NCBI RefSeq assembly: GCF_019392195.1 | Contig: NZ_JAHXKI010000002.1 | Span: forward strand, 1,550,001-1,614,000 | From: Marinobacter sp. F4206 | GTDB lineage: Bacteria; Pseudomonadota; Gammaproteobacteria; Pseudomonadales; Oleiphilaceae | DNA length: 64,000 nt | Reading direction: 5' to 3' | Shown: positions 36,870 through 45,884 of the stretch, one piece after another | Numbering within the stretch: position 1 is the stretch's first letter | Layout of the letters: each line of letters begins with the position of its first letter | Program-made: the position numbers and the translations under genes | The notes under the pieces: generated by a model | Database searches by the model: none | The model's input: the letters and a program-made list of their open reading frames with translations, nothing else | Told to the model about the DNA's origin: nothing

Positions 36870-37739
36870 ATGACCAGTATCAGCGTGGGGCCCATGAGCC
36901 TGTCCATAGGCCATCTTTCGGTGCTTGCCGCCCTGCTTCTGGCCCTGGTGGTGGGCGGCCTTATGGGACGACGGTACGGCGTACCGGTGGCAGGCCCGGT
37001 CGCCGATATCTTCCTCGCCGCCATGATCGCTGCCCGACTCGGCTTTGTGCTTGAATACTTCGAACACTATCGGAATGACCTGCTCGGGATTATCGATATC
37101 CGGGATGGCGGATTTGATGCGGTCTGGGGGGTGATCGGGGCCCTGGCGATGACGCTCTACCTGCTCTGGCGCCGGCAGGCGCTTCGCCGCGCCCTGACCG
37201 TTGCCGTAACGACGGGCACCCTGTTCTGGGCCGGCACCACGGCCACCCTTGCCCTGATCGAGCAACAGGCCCGGGGGATACCGGAGGTGGCGCTGACCGC
37301 TCTGGATGGCCAGCGCAGCCCACTCCGGGATCTGGCGAAGGGCAAACCCATGGTGGTGAACCTGTGGGCGACCTGGTGCCCGCCCTGCATCCGGGAAATG
37401 CCGGTTCTTCAGCAGGCACAGGAGCGCGATTCCGATGTGGTCTACGTGTTTGCCAACCAGCGCGAGCACGCCGGCACCATCGAGCAGTTCCTGGCTAAGC
37501 AGCAGCTGGAGGTGGACAACGTCTATTTGGATAAAGCTGGCCAGCTGGCCCGCGCCTCAGGCAGCCATGGATTGCCCACCACCCTCTTCTACAACGCCAA
37601 CGGCCAGCTGGTGGATTCCCACATGGGGCAACTCTCTCACGCCACCCTCGCACGGGGTCTGGACAAGTTCGGGCAACGGTCAAATCGCTCCGATGGCGAC
37701 CAGCAGGACGGCAATGCCGCATCGGAAGAGGCTCAATAG
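36870..37739 (+). CDS. Lgt-like membrane domain / TlpA-type thioredoxin fusion
   Basis: This 289-residue protein has about four N-terminal membrane helices (residues 8-135) and a periplasmic thioredoxin-fold domain. The segment ARLGFVLEYFEHYRNDLLGIIDIRDGGFDAVWGVIGA resembles prolipoprotein diacylglyceryl transferase (Lgt), but the protein is too short to hold a full Lgt. The C-terminal part has WATWCPPC (Cys near 170 and 173) and the cis-Pro segment GLPTTLFY, so it is a TlpA/DsbE-type thiol:disulfide reductase. The likely role is reducing periplasmic disulfides, for example in cytochrome maturation or repair; the partner is unknown. It overlaps the convergent acyltransferase gene by 7 bp. Confidence 0.85.
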   Translation: MTSISVGPMSLSIGHLSVLAALLLALVVGGLMGRRYGVPVAGPVADIFLAAMIAARLGFVLEYFEHYRNDLLGIIDIRDGGFDAVWGVIGALAMTLYLLWRRQALRRALTVAVTTGTLFWAGTTATLALIEQQARGIPEVALTALDGQRSPLRDLAKGKPMVVNLWATWCPPCIREMPVLQQAQERDSDVVYVFANQREHAGTIEQFLAKQQLEVDNVYLDKAGQLARASGSHGLPTTLFYNANGQLVDSHMGQLSHATLARGLDKFGQRSNRSDGDQQDGNAASEEAQ

Positions 37740-38653
37740 ACGCTGGCCGCACCTTCCGGCCGGCTCTTGAAGCGCTTGTGCAACCACAGGTACTGGTCCG
37801 GCTGTTCTCGGACGGTATCTTCGATAAAGCCGTTCCAGATCTCCGCGTCTTTCCGGGTATCGTCGCCGAACGTCTCCTGAATTGGCGAGAACTCCACCCG
37901 ATAGCTGCCATCGGGCATGCGCAGGTGACTGACGCAGATAATGGACGCCCCGGATTGCCGGGCGATATAACTGGGCGAGGTGATACAGCCGGCGTTGACG
38001 CCGAAAAAGGGCACGAACACTTCCGATTTTTTGCCGAAATCCTGATCACAGGCAAACCAGACCTGCCCGCCCTCTTTCAGGAATGACAACATCGGCCGCA
38101 GCTCACGCTTGGTAAAGGGCCGGATGTTGAAATGTCGGCGACGCCCCCGTTCGATCATCCGGTCGATCACCGGATTGTTGTTGGGCCGATACATGTAACC
38201 CGGCTTATCAAGCTGGCAGGCGATCAGAGGCAAGGCGAAATCAAAAATGCTGTAGTGGCCGCCGATCAGGAGCACGCCCTTGCCCCGCTGCTTGCCCTCC
38301 TCAAGGTGCTCGATGCCGTGGACCGAAGCACTGTCACAATAGGGCGACATATCCCGCCACCAGGCGTGGGTGCTTTCGAGGAATCCGCGGGCCGAGGCGA
38401 CAAACGTGTCCTCGACCAGCTGTTTGCGCTCAACGTCATCCAATTCCGGCATGCAGGCAGAGAGGTTCGCCTCGGCTACTCTGGCCCTGGATTTGAGTTT
38501 TCGGGCCAGGAACCGGCCCAACGAGCCACCGAAGCTCTGCTTGACTGACATGGGAAGAAACGACAACAACCAGAGAACGAACACCAGGCACCAGGAACCC
38601 CAGAATGCCGGATGCCAAAGCGGGCGCTTTGCCGCCTTGCTGCGAGAGGCCAT
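37733..38653 (-). CDS. Lysophospholipid/lipid A acyltransferase (LpxL/HtrB family)
   Basis: This 306-residue inner-membrane acyltransferase has one N-terminal anchor helix (WGSWCLVFVLWLLSFLP). The catalytic HX4D motif is seen as GGHYSIFDFALPL near residue 132, with YMYRPNNNPVIDRMIERGR downstream as in late lipid A acyltransferases. It probably adds a secondary acyl chain to lipid A. The ATG at 38653 with AGGTG upstream is preferred over an in-frame TTG at 38689. Confidence 0.9.
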   Translation of the reverse strand: MASRSKAAKRPLWHPAFWGSWCLVFVLWLLSFLPMSVKQSFGGSLGRFLARKLKSRARVAEANLSACMPELDDVERKQLVEDTFVASARGFLESTHAWWRDMSPYCDSASVHGIEHLEEGKQRGKGVLLIGGHYSIFDFALPLIACQLDKPGYMYRPNNNPVIDRMIERGRRRHFNIRPFTKRELRPMLSFLKEGGQVWFACDQDFGKKSEVFVPFFGVNAGCITSPSYIARQSGASIICVSHLRMPDGSYRVEFSPIQETFGDDTRKDAEIWNGFIEDTVREQPDQYLWLHKRFKSRPEGAASVY

Positions 38654-38802
38654 ACAACCATCACCTTTACAGTGAAAATGACCGGCCAAGAACTACCGAA
38701 AGACCAAACCGGATGACAGCCACGCACCCTGACACACTCACCACCGGTTTAGTATGGGCTTTCGGTAACAGTCGTTGTCGCAGGCACTGAACGGTGTCCG
38801 GT

Positions 38803-39258
38803 TCAGCGCGTTGCCGCCTCGGCGAAACCGGCCAGGGCCCCATTAATCTTTGCCAGGACCTCATCACAGCCCTCAATGCCGTGCCGGGCTTTGAGATAGG
38901 CCGGATCGTTATAGCCAAGCCAGACCTGGCCATCCTCATCTTCCCAGATCAGCGCTTTCTGGGGCAGGTCCGCGGCCACACTCTGGGCGCAACGCATAAG
39001 GGGCGTACCGACTTTGGGGTTGCCAAAGATCACCAGCTGGGTCGGTCTCAGATAGGAGTCGACAGATTCGGCGCCAGCCGCATGGTCAATCCGGTTCATC
39101 ACCGTCATGCCTCTCTCTTCCAGCGTCGCCACCAGCTTGTCGGCAGTGGCCGGCACGCTGTAGCTGCTCTTGACGGTAATAAGTCCGTCGGCGGCCTGGG
39201 CCAGGCCGGCCCAGGCAAGGGTGACCAGGGCAACGGCAAAAAGCCTGAGGGTATTCAT
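38803..39258 (-). CDS. DUF302 family periplasmic protein
   Basis: This 151-residue protein has a signal peptide (MNTLRLFAVALVTLAWAGLAQA) and a DUF302 domain. The domain is recognised by the start GLITVKSSYSVPATADKLVATLEERGMTVMNRIDHA, the middle PTQLVIFGNPKVGTPLM and the end LPQKALIWEDEDGQVWLGYNDPAYL. DUF302 proteins occur with heavy-metal or redox genes, but their activity is unknown. It is a single gene. Confidence 0.92.
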   Translation of the reverse strand: MNTLRLFAVALVTLAWAGLAQAADGLITVKSSYSVPATADKLVATLEERGMTVMNRIDHAAGAESVDSYLRPTQLVIFGNPKVGTPLMRCAQSVAADLPQKALIWEDEDGQVWLGYNDPAYLKARHGIEGCDEVLAKINGALAGFAEAATR

Positions 39259-39487
39259 ATCAGTTTCCTGTCAGTGAAGTGCAAGACCAATACTAGACCA
39301 CTGCAGCCGGCCGTGGGCTCTGGCGCCGTCCTCAAGCCGCTGCCTGGGTTTCCGGGACTGGCGCGGCTATTCAACGGCGCTGAAGGAAAACTCGATTCCA
39401 GTGCATCCAAATCATTGATTCAGTAGTATCTGTGAAGGCAGGTACGTATTTTTACGTAGAAGTCCCAACAAGAAGAGAGTCGTCATC

Positions 39488-40864
39488 ATGTTTCGATGGA
39501 AGTTCTCATGCAGCGCCCTGATGCTGCCCCTGCTGCTGGTGGGCTGCAGCGATAACGGCGGAGGCAAGGCCAGCCAGCAGGCAGCGCCGGATCTCAAGCC
39601 ACCCACCGAAACCGGCATTCTGAAGGTGGCCACCCGCAACGGCTCGACCACCTACTACCTGGACCGGCATGAAAACCCGGTGGGGCCGGAATACGCCCTA
39701 ATCAGCGATTACGCCACCGCCCGCGGCTGGGAGGTGGAGTGGACCATGCTCGATTCCACCAGCGAGGTCCTGAATACGCTCGAGGCCGGAACCACCCATC
39801 TGGCCGCCGCCGGTCTGACGCACCTGCCATCCCGGGACGAACGCTTCGCCCGCGGCCCGGCCCACACCGAAATCACCGAGCAGCTGGTGTGCCATCGCGA
39901 CGCCCGTCCTCTGCCCCGGCAACCCGAGAATCTTCCCGGCACGGAAATCGTCGTCACCGCAGGCTCGAGTTACGTTGAAACCCTCAGCAAGCTGAAAAGC
40001 CAGTACGCGGGCATTGAGTTCACCGAAGACACCAAACGGACCACCGAGATCATCCTGTCGGCCGTCGCCGATCAGGACATCGGCTGCACCGTGGCCGACT
40101 CCAACATCGTTCAGGTCATGCGCCGTCACTTTCCCCACCTGGAAGTGGCGATGAACCTGACCACGGGCCGGAACCTTGGCTGGTATCTGCCAACAGGCTC
40201 GGATGCCCTGGCGTCGAATGCCCGGGAATGGATGAACAGCGTCGAAGGCGACGAAGCCATTGGCCGCATGGAGAACCGCTACTATGCCTACATCGGGGAT
40301 TTTGATTTCGTGGATCTCCGCGCCCTGAACCGACGCATCGAAGATCGTCTGCCCGAATTCATCGACGAATTCCGGGAGGCAGAAGCCAAGACCGGCATGC
40401 CCGCAGAGCTACTGGCGGCCCTGTCTTACCAGGAGTCGCACTGGGATCCCGAAGCCGTATCCCCAACCGGCGTCCGCGGCATCATGATGCTCACCCGGCG
40501 CACGGCGGAATCGCTCGGCGTCGACAACCGGCTTGATCCGTATGCGGCCATTGACGGCGGCGCCCGCTACCTGGCGGACCGGCATCGCCGTTTGCCTGAG
40601 ACCATTCCCGAGCCGGATCGCACCTTCCTGGCGCTGGCCAGCTACAATATCGGTCGCGGCCACCTGCTCGATGCCCGTCAGCTGGCAAGGTCACTGAACA
40701 AGAACCCCGACTCCTGGCAGGATATGGCCGAGGTACTGCCACTGAAAGCGGACAAGCGCTACTACCCCAGCACTCGCTATGGCTATGCCCGCGGCTATGA
40801 GCCGGTGCACTATGTGCAGCGCATTCGCAATTACCGGGACGTTATCCGGGCCGCCTTCAATTAA
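39488..40864 (+). CDS. mltF: Membrane-bound lytic murein transglycosylase F
   Basis: This is a 458-residue lipoprotein (lipobox LLLVGC, Cys20). A periplasmic solute-binding-like regulatory domain (about 35-275; GILKVATRNGSTTYY) is followed by an SLT catalytic domain (about 290-430). The catalytic Glu lies in LAALSYQESHWDPEAVSPTGVRGIMML near residue 317. It cleaves peptidoglycan glycan chains to anhydro-muropeptides at the outer membrane inner face. Its stop codon is followed immediately by the start codon of the glutamate-receptor-like channel gene. Confidence 0.94.
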   Translation: MFRWKFSCSALMLPLLLVGCSDNGGGKASQQAAPDLKPPTETGILKVATRNGSTTYYLDRHENPVGPEYALISDYATARGWEVEWTMLDSTSEVLNTLEAGTTHLAAAGLTHLPSRDERFARGPAHTEITEQLVCHRDARPLPRQPENLPGTEIVVTAGSSYVETLSKLKSQYAGIEFTEDTKRTTEIILSAVADQDIGCTVADSNIVQVMRRHFPHLEVAMNLTTGRNLGWYLPTGSDALASNAREWMNSVEGDEAIGRMENRYYAYIGDFDFVDLRALNRRIEDRLPEFIDEFREAEAKTGMPAELLAALSYQESHWDPEAVSPTGVRGIMMLTRRTAESLGVDNRLDPYAAIDGGARYLADRHRRLPETIPEPDRTFLALASYNIGRGHLLDARQLARSLNKNPDSWQDMAEVLPLKADKRYYPSTRYGYARGYEPVHYVQRIRNYRDVIRAAFN

Positions 40865-41983
40865 ATGAATCAACCGCCAACCTGGGAGTGCGGCCAACAC
40901 CGGCCGCCCGTCGTTATGCTGAAACGGATTCTGTCGTGTGTTTTGCTTGTTGTGCTCTCGATAGCCACTCCGGGGTTCGCCGCCGATGCCCCGCTGAAAG
41001 TTGGCATCACCGAAGTCCCCCCGTTCGTCATGCAGACCGAGGACGGTCAATGGGAGGGCATCAGCATTGACCTCTGGCGCACCGTCGCTGCGGGTATGGG
41101 CCGGGAGTTTGAATGGGTGCCACTGGCCTTCAGCGACCTTCTGACGGCCACCGAGAACGGTGAGATAGACGTGGCTGTCGGTGCCCTGACCATGACCGCC
41201 GACCGGGAGTCGCGTTTCGATTTCAGTCACCCGTTTTTCCAGACCGGCCTGTCGATCGCGATCCCGCCGCAACCGGAGCAAAGCCTGCTGGCCAGCCTGA
41301 AGGCGCTGATCAGCTGGCAGTTTGTCAGCGTCGTACTGGCCCTGGGCGCATTGCTGCTGGCCGTGGGTTTTGCGCTCTGGCTGGTGGAACGGCGGCGGAA
41401 CCCGGAGCAGTTTGGCGGAACCGCGGCACAGGGCATTGGCTCAAGTTTCTGGTGGGCGGCGGTGACCATGACCACCGTTGGCTATGGCGACAAGGCGCCG
41501 GTCTCCTTTGCCGGTCGGCTCATTGCCCTGGTCTGGATGTTTGCCGGTTTGATCATGGTGGCCAGTTTTACCGCGGCGATCACCTCGTCGCTGACCGTCA
41601 GTAACCTTCGCACCGGTATTCAGGGCGTCGACGACCTGCCCGGCAAGGTCGTGGCCACGATCGACAACACGGCCAGCCAACGCTATCTGGAAGACCGGCG
41701 CATCCGCTACCAGACCTATCCGGACCTGACCTCCGCCATGGTGTCGGTGGCCGAGGGCGAAACCGATGCCATTGTCTACGATCGCGCGCTGCTGCAGTAT
41801 CGGAACCAGCAACTCGGTCAGCAGCAACTGACCATTCTGCCCGGCATTTTCGCCGAGCAACTGTATGCCCTGGCGCTGCCCGAGGGGCGACCCCTGCGCG
41901 CCAGGGTTTCCCAGCAGATTCTGCGCATGACCGAATCCCAGGACTGGCGCAGCATACAGGCCAGCTACCTCGGCACCGAGTAA
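40865..41983 (+). CDS. Bacterial ionotropic glutamate receptor-like (GluR0-type) potassium channel
   Basis: This 372-residue protein has the inverted-pore receptor layout: a signal peptide (MLKRILSCVLLVVLSIATPGFA, residues 18-39) and ligand-binding lobe 1 (about 41-135; PLKVGITEVPPFV and a RFDFSHPFFQTG motif). Membrane helix 1 (about 152-174) is followed by a pore loop with the K+-channel filter TMTTVGYGD (201-209), then membrane helix 3 ending SFTAAITSSLTV (234-245; compare the SYTANLAAF motif of animal receptors). Lobe 2 follows (about 250-372). It would act as a ligand-gated potassium channel in the inner membrane. The true start may be ATG 40916, because the signal peptide starts there. 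Confidence 0.87.
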   Translation: MNQPPTWECGQHRPPVVMLKRILSCVLLVVLSIATPGFAADAPLKVGITEVPPFVMQTEDGQWEGISIDLWRTVAAGMGREFEWVPLAFSDLLTATENGEIDVAVGALTMTADRESRFDFSHPFFQTGLSIAIPPQPEQSLLASLKALISWQFVSVVLALGALLLAVGFALWLVERRRNPEQFGGTAAQGIGSSFWWAAVTMTTVGYGDKAPVSFAGRLIALVWMFAGLIMVASFTAAITSSLTVSNLRTGIQGVDDLPGKVVATIDNTASQRYLEDRRIRYQTYPDLTSAMVSVAEGETDAIVYDRALLQYRNQQLGQQQLTILPGIFAEQLYALALPEGRPLRARVSQQILRMTESQDWRSIQASYLGTE

Positions 41984-42021
41984 CAGGGGAATGGTCGCAG
42001 CGTCCGCTGCGCCCGGGACGG

Positions 42022-43548
42022 TCAGGAACCGAACAGCGCAGACCGCAGTGGTTTCAGGAAACCGGCCGATTCCCGGGCATTGGCGTGGGTGCGTTTGCCA
42101 TCGAACTCCAGAACGCCGTCCTCGATCGGCTCAAACCGAAGAATCTTTACGTCTTCCAGATAGTTCTGGGAGGCCTTCCACGGACCGTGCGTACCCTGAC
42201 GGGGTAACTGGTCCGCGGCCCGCTTAACATAGCCCGAGTTGAGTGCACCCAGAATGGTGTCCTCGCCGCGGCTGTTCTCGGTGTCCCGGGCCATCACCAC
42301 CCGGTAGCCACGCTTGTCCATCAGGTTCATCAACCGGCACAGGTACTCGGCGGCAATGTCCACTTTCAGGGTCCAGGAGATATTGGTGTAACCGAAGATC
42401 ATGCCGGCGTTGGGCATCCCTTCCACCATGACGTTCTTGTAGATCACCTTGTCTTTCATCACCACCGCCTGGCCATCCACGCTCGGCTTGATCCCGCCAA
42501 GCATCTGGATCTCAAGGCCGGTGGCCGGAATGATGATATCCGCGTCCAGTTGCTCACCGGATTTCAGGCGAATCCCGGTTTCGGTGAAGCGGTCGATGTG
42601 ATCGGTGGCGATGCTGGCCTTACCGGCTTTCAGGGCTTGGAACAGATCGCCGTCTTTGACTACGCACAGGCGCTGATCCCAGGGATCATAGTCCGGAGTG
42701 AAATGCCGCATGTCCGCCTCGCCGCCCACTTGGCGCCTTATAATGCCCAGGAACATCCGGCGCATGAATTTCGGGCTCTTGCGGGACCGCAGGTACAGGA
42801 AACGGGAAATCGCCACATTGCGGGCGCGAGTCAGCCGGTAGGCCACCGATTCCGGCAGGAATTTCTGCAGTCCAAGCGCCAGTTTGTCGGTGGACGGCAG
42901 GGGCATAAGATAGGTCGGAGACCGCTGGAGCATGGTTACATGGCTGGCTTGCTCAGCCAGCGTCGGCACCAGCGTAATCGCCGTTGCGCCACTGCCGATG
43001 ACCACGATCTTCTTGCCGGCGTAATCCAGATCCTCCGGCCAGTGCTGGGGATGCACGATCTCGCCCTTGAACGTGCTTTCACCGGGAAAATCCGGCTTGT
43101 AACCGTGATCATAGTTGTAATAGCCGGTGCAGCCGATCAGGAAATTCGCGGTGTAGGTTTCGGACTCGCCGGTGCTTTCGTGTTCGGCGGTAACCCGCCA
43201 GCATTTGTCGACGCTGGACCAGTCGGCTGTTTTCACCGCCAGACCATAACGGATATGGCGCTCGACATCGTGTTCCTGTGCCGTTTCGCGCACGTACTGC
43301 TTGATTGAGGCCCCGTCCGCCAGCACCTTGCCGCCCACCCAGGGCCGGAAATTGTAGCCGAACGTGAACATGTCCGAATCGGACCGGATTCCGGGGTAAC
43401 GGAACAGGTCCCAGGTCCCGCCCAGGGACTGGCGGCGTTCCAGAATGGCAAAGGATTTGCCCGGGCAGTCCCGATTCAGGTGGCAGGCCATTCCGATCCC
43501 GGATACGCCGGCGCCAATAATCAGGACATCCAGATGTTGCTCACTCAT
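42022..43548 (-). CDS. Flavin-containing monooxygenase (Baeyer-Villiger type)
   Basis: This is a 508-residue NADPH/FAD monooxygenase. FAD motif LIIGAGVSGIGMACHLNRD lies near residue 6, the fingerprint FxGxxxHxxxWP is seen as FKGEIVHPQHWP near 160, and the NADPH motif KIVVIGSGATAITLVP follows near 177. It belongs to a different branch from the monooxygenase at 26333-27913: the early RYPGIRSDSDMFTFGYNFRPW segment differs. The natural substrate is unknown. The upstream neighbour is an SGNH hydrolase on the same strand. Confidence 0.92.
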   Translation of the reverse strand: MSEQHLDVLIIGAGVSGIGMACHLNRDCPGKSFAILERRQSLGGTWDLFRYPGIRSDSDMFTFGYNFRPWVGGKVLADGASIKQYVRETAQEHDVERHIRYGLAVKTADWSSVDKCWRVTAEHESTGESETYTANFLIGCTGYYNYDHGYKPDFPGESTFKGEIVHPQHWPEDLDYAGKKIVVIGSGATAITLVPTLAEQASHVTMLQRSPTYLMPLPSTDKLALGLQKFLPESVAYRLTRARNVAISRFLYLRSRKSPKFMRRMFLGIIRRQVGGEADMRHFTPDYDPWDQRLCVVKDGDLFQALKAGKASIATDHIDRFTETGIRLKSGEQLDADIIIPATGLEIQMLGGIKPSVDGQAVVMKDKVIYKNVMVEGMPNAGMIFGYTNISWTLKVDIAAEYLCRLMNLMDKRGYRVVMARDTENSRGEDTILGALNSGYVKRAADQLPRQGTHGPWKASQNYLEDVKILRFEPIEDGVLEFDGKRTHANARESAGFLKPLRSALFGS

Positions 43549-43641
43549 AACCCGCCTCTCGATTCCCTGTTGTTGTTGTGATCAAGCGTCTGGAATCAAG
43601 ATAGCCCAGGCGGGGGCGGGTGGGAATTGGCCGGGCCGGTC

Positions 43642-44358
43642 TTACCGGGTCGTTGTTTGAGCCAGTTCACAAATGGCACAGGCCGAGTACTCGGCCCAGA
43701 TCCGGTAGGCTTCCGCTCCGGGATGAAAACCATCAGCGGCCATGTATCCGGGCTCAAGCGGAAAGCCCACCGACAGGAACCGGGCACCGGTCCGGTTCCG
43801 GCAGAACTCGTCCAGTAACCCGTTCAGCTGTCGGGCCCGCAGCCCCAGATACCAGCGCAGGGGCTGGGGCAGCGCCGGAAACAGGTGCATGGGCGGAACG
43901 GCCGTGAACAGGGTATGACGCACGGAAAAACGGTCGGCCAACTGACCGGACAGTTCGTCCAGGTGGGTCAGCCACTGCCGGTCACGGGTGCGACCGGTGA
44001 CATCATTCACGCCGATGGACACCAGCGCCACGTCAAAACTCGCCTCCGGCTCGCGGGCCAGCGCCCTGAGTACGTCCCCGGATGTCCGCCCGGTCTCGGC
44101 CAGCAGGCGCCAATGCAGCCGGAACCGCTGCCCGAGTTGCACCGCCAGTCGCCCTGCCAGAGCCTCGCTCTGGTTGAGCACTCCCACGCCTGCCGCCGCC
44201 GAGTCACCCACAATCAACAGCCGGAGCTCCGGCCCGGAGCCGGTCACCCCTTCCCGTTCGCCGTCCGGTTCCGGAAGGCGCGGTGTCACACGGCGCACAT
44301 AGTGGCCCTGCCCGATCAGGATCGGTCCCAGGGTCAGGGTGGAAAGAGGGTAAAGCAC
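43642..44358 (-). CDS. SGNH/GDSL hydrolase
   Basis: This 238-residue hydrolase shows block I as LLIVGDSAAAGVGVLNQ (nucleophile Ser), block III as VSIGVNDVTG and the catalytic Asp/His as DGFHPGAEAYRIWAEY. It is probably an esterase or acyl-hydrolase. No clear signal peptide is seen, though the N-terminus VLYPLSTLTLGPILIGQ is hydrophobic and could anchor it. The start is set at a GTG (44358), 10 nt past the ferritin-like stop; the longer reading to 44487 would overlap that gene in another frame. Confidence 0.8.
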   Translation of the reverse strand: MLYPLSTLTLGPILIGQGHYVRRVTPRLPEPDGEREGVTGSGPELRLLIVGDSAAAGVGVLNQSEALAGRLAVQLGQRFRLHWRLLAETGRTSGDVLRALAREPEASFDVALVSIGVNDVTGRTRDRQWLTHLDELSGQLADRFSVRHTLFTAVPPMHLFPALPQPLRWYLGLRARQLNGLLDEFCRNRTGARFLSVGFPLEPGYMAADGFHPGAEAYRIWAEYSACAICELAQTTTR

Positions 44359-44368
44359 GGGAGCCGAA

Positions 44369-44659
44369 TCAGTCGTGATGGCCGATCGGGCCCTCCTTGA
44401 ACAGGAACTCCCGCAGGTGTTTGTCCATGGTCGGATCCTTGCGGCGGATCCACTCCAGCACCATGGCGGCGTGCTCCTTCTCCTCATCCCGGTTGTGTTC
44501 TAGGATGGCCTTGAGTTCCGGGTCCTTGCAGGCGTCAACGCGCTGGTTGTACCAGTCTACCGCCTCGAACTCCTCCATCAGCGAGCTGACGGCACGGTGC
44601 ATGTCGCGGGTGTCAGCAGTCAGCTCGGCCACCGGTTCGTGATAACTGTCATTGGCCAT
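44369..44659 (-). CDS. Encapsulated-ferritin-like (EncFtn family) protein
   Basis: This 96-residue protein closely resembles the Rhodospirillum rubrum EncFtn ferroxidase: HEPVAELTADTRDMHRAVSSLMEEFEAVDWYNQRVDAC, then HNRDEEKEHAAMVLEWIRR. The metal ligands (Glu in MEEFEAVDWY and the EKEHA Glu/His) are present. EncFtn proteins are two-helix subunits that form ring decamers, oxidise iron and are normally packed into an encapsulin shell. Here no encapsulin gene is adjacent, and the protein ends at EGPIGHHD without the usual C-terminal targeting tail. AAGGATC precedes the ATG. Confidence 0.9.
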   Translation of the reverse strand: MANDSYHEPVAELTADTRDMHRAVSSLMEEFEAVDWYNQRVDACKDPELKAILEHNRDEEKEHAAMVLEWIRRKDPTMDKHLREFLFKEGPIGHHD

Positions 44660-44843
44660 GATGCGATCCTTCTTGTGGGGTGGGCTGATAGCAATATCAG
44701 CGTAACGGAAGCTTCCGACTTTAGTGGAAATACCCCGGATTAAAAAGAGCCGGAACCCGGCAAGGATCCGATGGTCGTGTTTGAGCCTTTGGGCGCCCTG
44801 TGCCAAAGTCAGAAGGTCATTCAGCCCCCGGGACGCAACACCA

Positions 44844-45872
44844 ATGAAAACCGTTTTCTCTCCCCTGCACAGCCGACGCGCCGTCAAAACCGAACTGGAT
44901 GGCGGCATCCTGATCGATCCCCATGAAAAACCCTCCCGGGCGGAAACCATCCTCGCCCGGGTCAAGAGTCAAGGGCTCGGGGAGATCCTGGAGCCGGAGG
45001 AGTTCGGGCTGGAGCCAGTCAAGCGGGTACACCGCGCCGATTACGTTGCCTTCCTGGAACATTGCTGGGCCGACTGGGTCGCTGCCGGCAAGCCGGGCGA
45101 AGCCATTCCGGCGGTCTGGTGTGGTCGTGGTATGCGGGCCAGGATGCCCAAGGACATTGATGGCCGGCTGGGCTACTACAGCTTTGCCGCCGAAACCTCG
45201 ATTTCCGACGGCACCTGGGAAGCCGCCCGGGCCTCCGTCAATGTTGCGCTGACGGCCCAGAAACTCGTGGCTCAGGGAGAGCGGGCCGCGTTCGCCCTGT
45301 GCCGGCCACCGGGCCACCATGCCCACGCCGACCTGTTCGGCGGTTACTGCTTTTTCAACAATGCCGCCATTGCGGCCCAGGCGTTCCGGGACCAGGGGGC
45401 CGAACGGGTGGCGATTCTCGACGTCGATTTCCATCACGGCAACGGCACCCAGGCCATCTTCTACAATCGCCGCGACGTGCTGACCCTTAGCCTGCACGGC
45501 GATCCGGAGCTGGTGTTTCCGCATTTTCTGGGCTTTGAGGATGAAACCGGTGAGGGTGAGGGCGAAGGCTACAACCTGAACATCGTGTACCCGCCCGGCA
45601 CCCCCTACAGCACCTGGAGCCAGGGCCTGGAAACGGCCTGCGAGCGGATTGCCGGCTTTCAGCCGGACGCCCTGATTGTCGCGCTCGGTGTGGATACTTT
45701 CGAGGAGGACCCGATTTCGTTCTTCAAACTGAAATCGGAGGACTATCTCAGCCTGGGCCGGCGGCTTGAAGCCCTTGGACTGCCGACGGTGTTCACCATG
45801 GAAGGCGGCTACGACGTGGACGCCATCGGGGTCAACGCGGTCAATGTCATGCAGGGATTCGACGGAGCCTGA
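44844..45872 (+). CDS. Histone deacetylase-like / acetylpolyamine amidohydrolase
   Basis: This zinc deacetylase of about 342 residues has the Arginase/HDAC fold. Motifs include FALCRPPGHHAHADLFGGYCFFNNAAIAA, the metal-binding ILDVDFHHGNGTQ near residue 195 and the C-terminal FTMEGGYDVDAIG. The N-terminal SPLHSRRAVKTELDGG and the overall length fit acetylpolyamine amidohydrolases, which deacetylate acetylated polyamines. A second, distinct family member lies at 62239-63348. It is divergent from the EncFtn gene. Confidence 0.9.
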   Translation: MKTVFSPLHSRRAVKTELDGGILIDPHEKPSRAETILARVKSQGLGEILEPEEFGLEPVKRVHRADYVAFLEHCWADWVAAGKPGEAIPAVWCGRGMRARMPKDIDGRLGYYSFAAETSISDGTWEAARASVNVALTAQKLVAQGERAAFALCRPPGHHAHADLFGGYCFFNNAAIAAQAFRDQGAERVAILDVDFHHGNGTQAIFYNRRDVLTLSLHGDPELVFPHFLGFEDETGEGEGEGYNLNIVYPPGTPYSTWSQGLETACERIAGFQPDALIVALGVDTFEEDPISFFKLKSEDYLSLGRRLEALGLPTVFTMEGGYDVDAIGVNAVNVMQGFDGA

Positions 45873-45884
45873 GGCCCCGGGGGG

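Noticed and set aside
39443..39458. Small TACGTA-TTTT-TACGTA hairpin between DUF302 and mltF
   Set aside because: The stem is only six weak base pairs and has no T-run or known motif, so it is probably chance.
44359..44487. N-terminal extension of the SGNH hydrolase
   Set aside because: It would read through the EncFtn gene in another frame and gives an Arg/Ser/Trp-rich sequence unlike the family. A GTG just after the EncFtn stop fits better.
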